This document shows, in pieces, positions 34,063 through 42,806 of a stretch of 64,000 nucleotides of DNA. Position 1 is the stretch's first letter. Every line of letters starts with the position of its first letter. This stretch comes from Isoetes taiwanensis (Eukaryota; Streptophyta; Lycopodiopsida; Isoetales; Isoetaceae), in the NCBI GenBank assembly GCA_021234155.1, contig JAJEKV010000004.1, positions 14,354,716 through 14,418,715 of the forward strand, written 5' to 3'. The position numbers and the translations under genes are program-made. The notes under the pieces were generated by a model that searched no databases, was not told the origin of the DNA, and saw only the letters and a list, made by a program, of their open reading frames with translations.

Positions 34063-34780
34063 TCAATCTTTGCGGGATCCGTCGAGATGCCTTCCTGGCG
34101 AGATCACATGACCTAGATACTCCACCTTCTGCATTTGCGGTGGCACCCGACAACTTGGCGTGCATAACCGGTGCCTCTTCAACTTCTCCAGCACTCTTCT
34201 CAAGTGTTGTACGTGCTCTTCAAGGGATCTGCTATACACCAAAATGTCATCAAAGAAAACAATCACAAAGGTGTCTAGGAATTCCCTGAAGATATCGTTC
34301 ATGAGCCTCATGAACGTCGCGGGGGCATTTGATAAGCCGAAAGGCATTACCGTGAACTCATAGTGCCCATACCGCGTTCTGAAGGCGGTCTTATGGATAT
34401 CTTCCTCCTTTATCCTGATCTGATGATAGCCTGACCTTAAGTCGATTTTGGAGAAGATTCTTGCTCCTTGTAGCTGATCCATCAAGTCGTCTGATCTGGG
34501 GAGCGCATACTTGTTCTTAATGGTGTGCTTGTTCAACTGTCTGTAGTCTATGCACATCCTTAAACTGCCATCCTTCTTCTTTACAAAGAGAATGGGCGCT
34601 CCAAATGGCGAAACACTAGGTCTAATGAAACCTAGGTCAAGCGGCTCCCAAGAAATCGCTTCTTTAGCTCCGACAACTCCTGCGTTGTCATTCTATATGG
34701 AGCCTTGCTTGTTGGCTTTGTTCGGTTCGAAAGTGCTATCTGCTTTTCGACTCCCCTATAGGGAGGAAGCTGCTTGATCT
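34063..34780 (-). pseudogene. Chromovirus reverse transcriptase, frameshifted
   Basis: Starts in [16 protein letters not shown] (34750-34690), shifts frame, then reads [35 protein letters not shown] and [19 protein letters not shown], with the catalytic block [10 protein letters not shown] near 34240 (FFDD in place of the common FIDD/YVDD). Then follow [13 protein letters not shown] and VEYLGHVIS. At least three small indels interrupt the frame. Confidence 0.88.
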
Positions 34781-34815
34781 CATTTGGAAAGAGATCATGG
34801 AACTCCGTGATCGAC

Positions 34816-35676
34816 TTAGCTATTTGCCCGGCAACTTCTGCCGAGCACCTTGTCTTCTTTGCTTCCTTCCGATTCCGGCTCACTAATCTCAAGCTTGAAG
34901 ATGTATGCCACTTGCTCACTCTTGATGCACTTGAATAGCCGTTTAGAAGACATACACTGCATGATGGGAACAACTTCCTTACCTGTTATCTCAATGATCT
35001 TGCCGTCGGGTGTTGGGAAGGTCACCTTCCGCTTTCCACAATCGATAATGGCCCCTGCTGGTCCAAGGTACTCCATTCCTATGATCAAGTCGTACTTGCC
35101 AATGCCCATTACTTCTGCCCCCATCTGGATATTAATCCCTGGCAAGTCAATGTCGAAGTTAATTCTCTTGCCTGCCGTCTGCCTTACCGCACCACTTGCT
35201 AAGACGACGGGCCTTGGCTTTGACTTTAATGGTTTCAACTTCAACATTTGAACCATTCTGGGGGATGCAAAGTTATGGCTACTTCCTAAGTCTATCAAGA
35301 CTATGAAGGACTTGGTCTTGGCCTTCCCTACTGTGGAAATTACCTTATACTGGCTTTCTGCTTGCTCTGTATCTATTGCGGCAAAGATATGGCACTCACC
35401 CTGAATGTAGTCGCGGGCTTCTTCGCCGTCGTCATCAGACAGAGCGTCCCAATCTCCCAACTCCGCTAGAGCTGCACTCATGACGTAGGGGCAGTTTGCT
35501 GTCCTATGGCTTTGGCCGAAGCACCAAGCAAAGCCGCTTTTTCTATGCACTCCTGTCTCTTTTTCCTTGGGCATCGCTGCAAAAGGATCGCCTTTGCTTT
35601 GGAGTAGTTTGACCCCTCTCGCTTGTCCTTGAAGGACACACCTTCTTCTCTTCTTTGTTTCCCTGGTTTCCACCAT
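34816..35676 (-). pseudogene. Chromovirus gag zinc knuckle and aspartic protease
   Basis: 286 open codons. Near the start is WCFGQSHRTANC, a CCHC knuckle in which the first Cys position is Phe (TTT for TGT). About residues 85-200 form a retropepsin: VLIDLGSSHNFASP, with DLG in place of the usual DSG/DTG, then YDLIIGMEYLGPAGAIIDC. Both key motifs carry substitutions, which suggests loss of function. Out of frame with RT. Confidence 0.8.
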
Positions 35677-35987
35677 CGCGAGGCTCTAAAATTTGGACTG
35701 GACCGCTGCCCTAGGGCTATAGCTTCTGTTGCCTTGCCTTTATCACGGAAATCTTGCGCTACGCCCACTATTACGGGTCCCGATCCCCCGCAAGCTTATA
35801 GCCTTGGACTCGCCTGACACGATCTTGTCTTAGGGTTTATTGCCCTCACAAGCTTGCGGATTTGCTCATTCAAATTTCAATATAGCTTTCTCTTTGCATG
35901 CTTCTCTCCCCAACTTTGGCACATCTGACCTTAGCCTCATGAATTCCTCTCAGTATATTTACGACTGATTTGTTTCTCTGTTGGAGC

Positions 35988-36756
35988 CTATAGAACTCTT
36001 TGCATCATCTTGGACTTATGTTCCCTTAGGGACGTAATGGCGCTTTTGAAGGCTTTGGCAAACTTCCTGAACTTACAAGCATCCCTGCTTAAGCCATGTG
36101 CCTTTGCATAACCCTTCCACCAAATCCGTGCGGCTCCTTTCAAGTTGGCTGTTGCCACTCTTCCTTTGTCTTTATCCTTCATGCCATAAGCATTGCCGTA
36201 CTCACTCATTTCATCCAGCCATGCCTCTGCTTCTAATCCTGACCTGTTCTCCCCCGAGAACTGTTCCAGTTTCCGGGCCTTCCATACATTGCCCAGTGCG
36301 GAATCTACCTTCTTACGGTAGTCGAAACCACGGTGTCTCTTTGTCGTCCTTACGGGGTGTTCCTCTGCCTTCCCTCTTCAGTGTTCCTTTGCCTTCCATC
36401 ACATTGGTCCTGGGCTGCTCTTCTTCTTCCTCGGTCGGTCACGAATCCGAACTTGAGTCGGAGGAATCCGAGCTGGGGGATCTCCTTCTCTTGCTCCTCT
36501 TCTTGTCCCTTCCTGTTTTCCGAGCCGATGCTTGTGGCAATTGAGCATTGCCCACCGAACCCGCTCCTGCTTGCGCGGACAGCAAGGCCTTTATCTGCTC
36601 AAGGTCCATCCTCATCTGGGATATCTCCTCCTCTGGGGTCATGGGTTCCATATCTTCAAACAGGTTCCTTGCCGGGGGTGGTCTGGGCGGGGTCCGTTCT
36701 TCTATAAGGTCTCGCAGTTGTCGTTCCCCTGCGCTTAGGCCTCTAGCTGCATACAC
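35988..36756 (-). pseudogene. Chromovirus gag, frameshifted
   Basis: First segment 36756-36439: a helical region and EEEISQMRMDLEQIKALLSA (coiled-coil-like), ending in a K/R/S-rich tract (KKRSKRRRSPSSDSSDSSS). Second segment 36209-35988: GRVATANLKGAARIWWKGYA, the W-rich core seen in retrotransposon gag (usually ..ATL.L.G.A..WW). The parts between are in other frames. This is the particle protein of the element. Confidence 0.75.
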
Positions 36757-36929
36757 AAGTAATTCATGGCTATATGGTTAGTTTCCTTTGTTCTCTTGCA
36801 TTGTTTATATTTGTTGGTATAATTGTGGGGCAAAATTACATCAACAAAACATTTAAAGTGCAACAGAATTGTATTTATATATCATATAATATTTTAGTAC
36901 AAAAAGAGTCTCCGGGACCAAGAGTCTAA

Positions 36930-38452
36930 CTAGTCTTGGAATCGCCGGTAAGACGGGTTGTCTTCAAGAAACTTCTTAACTTGGGCCGTCCCTACCGAGT
37001 GACCCAAGTTCCTGATGATGCTTGCCGACGAGCCTCCCTGTAAGGCTCTCACCAAGTCTTCTACCCTGCGGTCGGATGTAAGGGCGCGATCCATTATAAT
37101 CTCGCTGACGTCGATGGGGTATGGCAAAGTCGAAGAGGTCGAGTGCCATTGCTCTCTTGACCCGGGGCGGCATAGTCAACATTTGCCGCTATCGCGAGCA
37201 TGCTGCCCGAAGCCGAGAGTGCAATCAGCATGAACACCCCTTCCTCTCTTAAAGGACTGAACTTGCGGTGTATTACCGCTACTCTCCCATCCAAAGGCGG
37301 CGTGACAAGTAGTACTGGCGACACTGTCGTTGTGCGTCGCGGATGATTCTCCACTTGCTTGGCCTCCTGTTCTGTGCGCCCCTGCATACTCGTCGACCTC
37401 TATCTCGGTGAGCTCCCGGTAATCCTCAATTGTGCGGTCGACCCTCCTGAGGTCGATTCCTTCTCCTCTCGTAGGGGGTGGTGTGAAGGCCTCGGCATTA
37501 GGATGCTTTCGTGGTCTTCCCCGGGATCCCCATCTGTTCTTGGAGGCGAGGAACTCCTCCTCTCCTGGCGGCTCCTTTCGTCCATCATTTGCCCGATCTT
37601 TTGCGGGCTTGGATGTCGGAAATCGCTTCTCCTGTGTAGGTGTCGGCTTTCCTCACTTGAAGCGGAAAGTCCGAGGCTCCCGGACGATGAAGTCGTCCAT
37701 GTTGGTGCCGCCGCAGTTGGTGGAGCGATTAGTCAACCCGAGCTCCCTCTCCCCGCATTCGGAAGGTTACGGATGTCGGTGAGGAGTAGATACTCCTCTC
37801 CGTTGATGATGATAGGGGCTAGGCTTGTGATGCCTAGCCCGAAAGTGGGGAGCAACTCGATGCCCCAATGAAACTCGCTCGAAGTTGATCGGCTCACCTT
37901 TCTGCTTGGCGCCGTTCTTCATCCGAGTCGAGCTCCGTGTATTCCTCGTCGTCCGACCCCTCTTCTCCTTCTCTTGCTTCTTGTTCCTGGCGATCTTTGC
38001 AAAAGCATCGCTCTTCCTCTTACCTTTGCTATGGGGTCCACCTCCATCGGAGGGATAGAGGTTGCCCCATCGGGTTTTCGGTAGCGGTGGGATAAGAAGA
38101 TGGCTAGGGCGGTGTAAGAGAAGTACTTGGTCCTATTGGCGTCCGGGGACCATGTAGTCGGCGATCTCTGCGCCTTGTTGGTTAAGTACTTGGCGATGTT
38201 AGGAACATCACCCAAGGTCCTTGAAGGGATGGCCGGGAACGAAATATCCTATGCAAGGAGGGACTGAACAAGGAAGGGTCCTACCCTAGCACGAAACTCT
38301 GCTAGCACTTGCCTATATCTTTGGGGTTGCATTTAGCGTAGCTTGGATGTCAATTTCTTTCCCAAAGACTTGGAAGATGTCGTTGACATCCGCCTCTAAG
38401 CGAAGATGGGCAATCGGGCGTTGTACCATCGCCCAAGTCGGCAGCGGGCCAT
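36930..38452 (-). pseudogene. Second accessory ORF of the chromovirus, decayed, no known domain
   Basis: The likely start is ATG at 38452 in gatcaATGGCCCGC, very like the H3-like gene's start. Recognisable coding stretches follow in shifting frames: HLRLEADVNDIFQVFGKEID (near 38400), VLAEFRARVGPFLVQSLL (38300), GDVPNIAKYLTNKAQRSPTT to IPPMEVDPIAKV (38215-38030), HWGIELLPTFGLG (about 37870), AMALDLFDFAIP (about 37140), and a last open part VSEIIMDRALTSDRRVEDLV to a stop at 36930. I recognise no domain. It has its own TATA box and upstream palindromes, so it was probably a separate gene before decaying. It could also be a gag N-terminal extension. Confidence 0.5.
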
Positions 38453-38560
38453 TGATCTAGCAAAAAGAGAGTAGACGGATCGTGGCGCCTCGGGGAGCCG
38501 GAAGATCGCCCTAAGCAATGGAGAGCAAATTTGCAGGGTGCTAAATGAGAAATGGGGAAC

Positions 38561-38570
38561 ATATTTATAG
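38561..38570 (-). promoter_or_regulatory. TATA box of the second accessory ORF
   Basis: The minus strand reads CTATAAATAT, 109 bases before the ATG at 38452. The H3-like gene has CTATAAATAG 102 bases before its ATG. Confidence 0.65.
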
Positions 38571-38747
38571 AATTGGGGAAAACCCTAATTTTTGGATGAC
38601 CTAGAATTTACTGAGATTAGGCAATTCAGATGTATTAAGGGATGCAATTGCAAGTTTGAAGACTATTTCTAGGGTTTGAGCATGCTAAGAACAACTACTG
38701 AACCTATTGTACAATTTGGAGATCATTTAGTGAAGAAATGGTACGAG

Positions 38748-38811
38748 GTCTCACACGTTGCGCCCAGACCGATTTTGAGAATCTCGTTTTTCCCCTGGCG
38801 GCGTGTGAGAC
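38748..38811. repeat. Palindromic element A (upstream of second ORF)
   Basis: Arms GTCTCACACGTTGCGCCCAG and, inverted, CTGGCGGCGTGTGAGAC, with gagaatctc in the centre. This is the most diverged of four copies. Confidence 0.85.
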
Positions 38812-38943
38812 ATGGGTCCTAATTGGGCTAGGCTTACTCAATTTAAGTGATCTAAGGCTGTAATACCACTAAACTCGTCGAGTTAGGCAGAATTGACCCC
38901 TTATTTGGCTGATTTGGAGCTGTTTTGGGCATTTTTGGGCATG

Positions 38944-39010
38944 GTCTCACACGTTGCGCCCAGCCCGAAAATGAGAATCTCATTTTCTGTCCTGGCGCGA
39001 CGTGTGAGAC
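38944..39010. repeat. Palindromic element B (upstream of second ORF)
   Basis: 67 bp. Arms GTCTCACACGTTGCGCC.. and ..GGCGCGACGTGTGAGAC. The centre gaaaatgagaatctcattt is itself palindromic, so almost the whole element can fold into one hairpin. Starts 196 bp from element A. Confidence 0.9.
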
Positions 39011-39155
39011 ATCGTCTCCTTTTTGCTTAAAAGCTCCAATTTGACTAAAACAAAAACTAGAATTCTATAACTTAACTTAATTAAGCTAAATCAGACATGT
39101 TATTTACTTCCAAAATTCTTTATATTAACAAAATTTTACAGTTATTTACAAAATC

Positions 39156-40478
39156 TCAAGGGCGTTCTCCCTTGATGTGCCTGGCAAGATACATATCCTG
39201 CCTCATGAGGGTAACCCTCTTCGCGTGCACCGTGCAGGCCGTTGAATCTTCAAAATGCTGCACTATTTTTGCCTCTGCTGCCTCCTGTAGGCACAGCAAC
39301 ATTTCGTCGGTTACTCGCATATCCGTGTTGTATTCTTGCATTACCTCACGAACCAAGCGTTGGAACGGCGCCCGGGGGATCAAGAGTCCGTAACTCTTCT
39401 GGAAGTGGCGGATCTCCTTGAGGGCTCTGTCCTCCAACTTCTTCTTCTTGCTCCGCTTCTTACCTGGTGCTCGGGGAGGCTTGGGCCTGGGTGGCGGTGG
39501 CTTCAAGGTCTGCTTCGGGGGTACTCCACCTTCAACTGTCCTCACCCGATGCTCCTGAAAGTAGGCATTGTATGCCTCCCACTTCTCCATATAGGAGTTG
39601 TGCTCCCTAATTCTCTTCTGATAGACCTTGACAGGGTCTATCACATACGCCTCCCGTTGGGGTCGCGGGGCTTTAACCCTATCCCACGTCGGGAAAGGTG
39701 GGGGCTTCGCCAACTGTCCCGCCTCCTCCTGTTCCTGTGCTACCTGCTCATGGGTTTCTTCCTCTACGACCGGGGGTTTTGAAGAGCTTGCTCCCTCTGC
39801 GCCTGGCACGTAGTCTTCATCCGAGTCGTCGGTAGTAGGCGGGGTCTCCTCTCCTGACGGCTCGTTGATGACGGGACCCACTGCTCGCTTCCCGACCTTC
39901 ACCACTTTCCTTTTGCCTGCCTTGATGGCTTTGGCCTTCCTCTTCTTCGACTCGCTGGCTGTGGTCGGGTCGTCTTCCCGACTCTTCGTCCTCCGCTCCC
40001 GGCGGCGCTCTTTGGCTTCATATTTGCTGATGAAGCGTGCAAGATCGGCCTCTTCTGCGGAGCTGAGTGCTGGCTGCTGCTGTTCTTCTCTTCCTTGCTC
40101 TTCTTGCAGGTGGGTCTCAGCCTGGGGTTGCTCCTGGGCTGTTGATTGGTCCGCCTGCTCTCGCTGTTCCTCCTGTGGCCGGGTGTCCTCCTGGGGCTGC
40201 TCCTGGTTTGCTGACTGCCCTATCTGCTCCTGCTCCTCCTTGCTTCCTCCCTCCTCCTGTGCGATCTCCTCGAGGATTTGGTGCATGATGTCCGGCCGGT
40301 CGTCCTCTACGAGCTCTGTACGGTCGCTCCGATCCGATCCCGCTTCCTTGCTCGAAGAAGATTCGCCTTCATGGAGAAGGCGTTCTCGAAGGACCCTCTG
40401 AAAGAGGCCGGAGCCGCTGGCGCTGGAGGATCCGCTTCGGCTAGGCTTCCTTGCAGTTTGTTTGGTGCGGGCCATCAT
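39156..40478 (-). CDS. Retrotransposon-borne histone H3-like protein, 440 aa
   Basis: Intact frame. It begins [16 protein letters not shown]: nine residues after the Met codons equal the histone H3 N-terminus, including the K4, T3, R8 and K9 positions. About residues 45-160 are Glu/Gln-rich; 165-200 Lys/Arg-rich with nuclear-localisation-like [14 protein letters not shown]; 205-260 acidic; 325-345 Pro-rich then KKRSKKKK. Residues 352-440 are a full H3 fold: alpha[12 protein letters not shown], alpha1 [14 protein letters not shown], loop TDMRV, alpha2 [19 protein letters not shown], loop AKRVTLM and alpha3 [13 protein letters not shown]. Loop 1 has normal H3 length, unlike many CENH3. No introns. 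It lies between the PBS and gag, on the element's coding strand. A role in packaging element DNA or marking chromatin is inference only. Confidence 0.92.
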   Translation of the reverse strand: MMARTKQTARKPSRSGSSSASGSGLFQRVLRERLLHEGESSSSKEAGSDRSDRTELVEDDRPDIMHQILEEIAQEEGGSKEEQEQIGQSANQEQPQEDTRPQEEQREQADQSTAQEQPQAETHLQEEQGREEQQQPALSSAEEADLARFISKYEAKERRRERRTKSREDDPTTASESKKRKAKAIKAGKRKVVKVGKRAVGPVINEPSGEETPPTTDDSDEDYVPGAEGASSSKPPVVEEETHEQVAQEQEEAGQLAKPPPFPTWDRVKAPRPQREAYVIDPVKVYQKRIREHNSYMEKWEAYNAYFQEHRVRTVEGGVPPKQTLKPPPPRPKPPRAPGKKRSKKKKLEDRALKEIRHFQKSYGLLIPRAPFQRLVREVMQEYNTDMRVTDEMLLCLQEAAEAKIVQHFEDSTACTVHAKRVTLMRQDMYLARHIKGERP

Positions 40479-40576
40479 TTGATCGTTTGCCGATCGGAGC
40501 TAAGCGCCAGAAGATTGCCTTGGCGAACACGAGCAAAGTTCTAGGGAAGAACACGAAAAATGGGAGGGGTCTAGGT

Positions 40577-40586
40577 CTATTTATAG
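40577..40586 (-). promoter_or_regulatory. TATA box of the H3-like gene
   Basis: The minus strand reads CTATAAATAG, a canonical plant TATA box, about 102 bases before the second ATG (40475). The leader downstream resembles that of the second ORF (ggcaatcttctggc here, ggcgatcttccggc there). It suggests an internal promoter separate from the LTR. Confidence 0.7.
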
Positions 40587-40663
40587 GGGTTAATTTTTTT
40601 TAGGTCAACTTTTAACTACCTTTTTGGGTTACTTAAATCATCTAAAACATCTAATTAAGCAAG

Positions 40664-40730
40664 GTCTCACACGTTGCGCCCAGCCCGATTTCGAGAATCT
40701 CATTTTCGGTCCTGGCGCGACGTGTGAGAC
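40664..40730. repeat. Palindromic element C (upstream of H3-like gene)
   Basis: 67 bp, the same family as A, B and D. Arms GTCTCACACGTTGCGCCCAG and CTGGCGCGACGTGTGAGAC. It lies 78 bases upstream of the TATA box on the coding strand. Confidence 0.9.
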
Positions 40731-40862
40731 ATGGTGGGCCCCACTACTAAATTTTGTACTTTTTGAACATGTAACATGCTAATTCTACTGATTCTTAGCT
40801 TAAAATTAGAATTATCAAGTTATTTTACTGTAATTTACAACTTTTTGGTGTCAAAGCTGAAT

Positions 40863-40929
40863 GTCTCACACGTTGCGCCCAGCCCGATTTTGAGAATCTC
40901 GTTTTCGGTCCTGGCGCGACGTGTGAGAC
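40863..40929. repeat. Palindromic element D (upstream of H3-like gene)
   Basis: 67 bp, almost identical to element C; begins 199 bp further upstream on the coding strand. The spacing of C-D (199) is close to that of A-B (196), although the DNA between them is unrelated. Confidence 0.9.
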
Positions 40930-41120
40930 CACCCTACTTTTTGGATGTTGGCTCACCAATTTTAGTCTTTTTACATTTTTATTCATTTTAACTGTTACTA
41001 GCTTAGCATAACTACAAAAATGAGAAAAAAAATTTCCCATTTTTCGAGGTTTAAGGATCCTATCAAGTTAGTGCTACTGGGAACATGGCCAGTGCTTTGC
41101 TCTTGGTCTCCAAGAACATA

Positions 41121-41132
41121 GCTCTGATACCA
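41121..41132 (-). promoter_or_regulatory. Primer-binding site of the chromovirus (initiator tRNA-Met)
   Basis: The minus strand reads TGGTATCAGAGC, one base inside the 5' LTR. It fixes the orientation and proves that the H3-like ORF lies within the transcribed internal region. Confidence 0.9.
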
Positions 41133-41133
41133 C

Positions 41134-42801
41134 TGTGACGTCCCCTACTCGTATACGGTGCACTCACCGTATACAAACAGGAGTTCATCCCCCATACCAG
41201 CTCCATGCTAATACAGGGCCCTTCACATGACACTGCAACCGTGACGGGTGCCAGTGGGAAGAGTGAAGGGGTCATTGCACCCCGTCTCCCTCAGGGCCTA
41301 CCTAGCTGCGGAAGCGTAAACATACATGTCAGTAGCACATACATCAACATCATATGACCATCACGAAGGATGGTCCTCCACATATCTGCATCGACAAAGA
41401 TCAGCACATCACATAGGGAATCCTACCCAAGGCTCAGACTCAAAGGGATGACTGACGGCTTGGGTCTCCAGAGTTCATTGCAGACAGAATTCATGGCAAT
41501 GGATTTGGCTGGCATATGAACATGGCATAGGGTTGTCCACTCCATCCGCCCCTCCTGTGCACACTTTGCAGAGTGGGCTGAAAAGTGTCGGGACCTGACT
41601 GTAGCCCGCCGGATGCATAGCCAAAAGGGCTATTCCTGGGCTCATCCTCCCAGTTCCGATGGGGCAGGTAGGGATCACTCCCTCCAGAGATCTACATGCT
41701 GACTCAAGGTGACTAGAGGGCCACTGCCCGTATTCGACTGAACCCACTGGAAAGTGAACACCACTTCACGGGTGTCGAGCCCATGCCTTGCCCGCACGCA
41801 GTGACAAGCCATTGGACCTAGTCACAATGATCCCCGGTAGGCTTTACACACCAGAGGGATCGTTCAAGAGTCAGGACATGAACCTCCTTCTCAGCCAGTC
41901 TGGCCCCTTCACCCACATCCCGGTGTGGCTCTTGTGCACAGGCCGAATCTACAGTGTGCTAGAGAGGCTACTCTGGGAGCATCAACTACAGAGCTTTAGG
42001 TCTCTACCCCCCTTCCCAATACAAGGAGTTCATAGAGATACATCATCCATATACTTCACAGAGAACTAAAGAACTAGATCTAATCTACAACATAGAGTTA
42101 GGTTCTTTAGTTAGAATCTGCTATCTAGAGATCTAGAGAGCTGCTATGGGCAATCTAAGAGGCTAAACCTACTGATTCGCTGATTGAAATAGGGTTTAGA
42201 CTATCTAATTGGCTAAATACCTGATCCTTGAGAGGCTCCTCCTGACCTGAGCTCGACCATCCTGCTGAAACGCTCGAATCAAGAGAAACTAAGGATGCAA
42301 TTCTCCCAGGCAGAGTCTGGGAGGCGGTTTTGGCTGTTGAGGCAGCCAAAACAGAGTTCTAAAGCCCTAGAATCGAAATTGGGCAAGTTAGGGTTTCCTA
42401 CCCTATATAGACAAGGGGGTTGGCTAGGGTTTCCAATTATCCCCTTTTGGCATGTGGGATAATTGGAAATGGGCCCACTTGCCTTTAAGGGCTAGGTGGC
42501 CAAATGTGCCCACATGGGAATGTGTGCCCACATTAATGTGTACATTGGAAAATGTGCACATTAATTGCACCTATGGGTGTGGCCCACTTGGCATGAAGTG
42601 TCCACATGGAAATGTGTGCCCACATTAATGTATACATTGGAAAATGTGCACATTAATAGTTGCACATATTCCTGGCAAGTTGCCCCCTAGGGCTACCCAC
42701 CTGGCTACACGTTAGCGTACACGTCGGTCGGAGTGGCGTGTACGCGTGACGAGGCAGTACAGTATACGTCCTGGGAGCGTATACTGTCCTGGAACATCAC
42801 A
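41134..42801 (-). repeat. 5' LTR of the chromovirus
   Basis: 1668 bp, beginning TGTGACGTCC and ending ACATCACA on the plus strand. It contains hairpins GTATACGGT/ACCGTATAC (41151-41174), GTACACG/CGTGTAC (42717-42743) and AGTATACG/CGTATACT (42761-42785). The element promoter should lie here; I could not place it. Confidence 0.92.
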
Positions 42802-42806
42802 ATCTT

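Larger units (their letters stand above)
30557..42801 (-). mobile_element. Chromovirus (Ty3/gypsy) carrying a histone H3-like gene
   Basis: A complete LTR element of 12,245 bp in minus orientation. LTRs lie at 30557-31039 and 41134-42801, with ends TGTGACG and ATCACA-type. A perfect 5-bp target duplication (atctt at 30552-30556 and 42802-42806) interrupts a sequence present uninterrupted at 23745-23755. Order on the minus strand: 5' LTR, PBS, H3-like ORF (40478-39156), a second decayed ORF, gag, protease, RT, RNase H, integrase with chromodomain, polypurine tract, 3' LTR. gag-pol is broken by frameshifts; the H3-like ORF is intact. Confidence 0.92.

Noticed and set aside
36098-37871. Several plus-strand ORFs of 116-170 codons
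   Set aside because: They are shadows of GC-rich gag and accessory-gene sequence on the minus strand.
39159-39425. H3 fold as a centromeric H3 (CENH3)
   Set aside because: Loop 1 is not lengthened and the tail starts with canonical ARTKQTARK, so an H3 or H3.3-type ancestor fits better.
39336-40401. Plus-strand open frames opposite the H3-like gene
   Set aside because: They are antisense readings of the Glu/Gln/Lys-rich coding sequence, giving Leu/Ser/Cys-rich products without domains.
38748-40929. Four spaced palindromes as a CRISPR-like array
   Set aside because: Only two pairs with unequal unrelated spacers, in a plant retrotransposon; the location upstream of TATA boxes suggests regulation instead.
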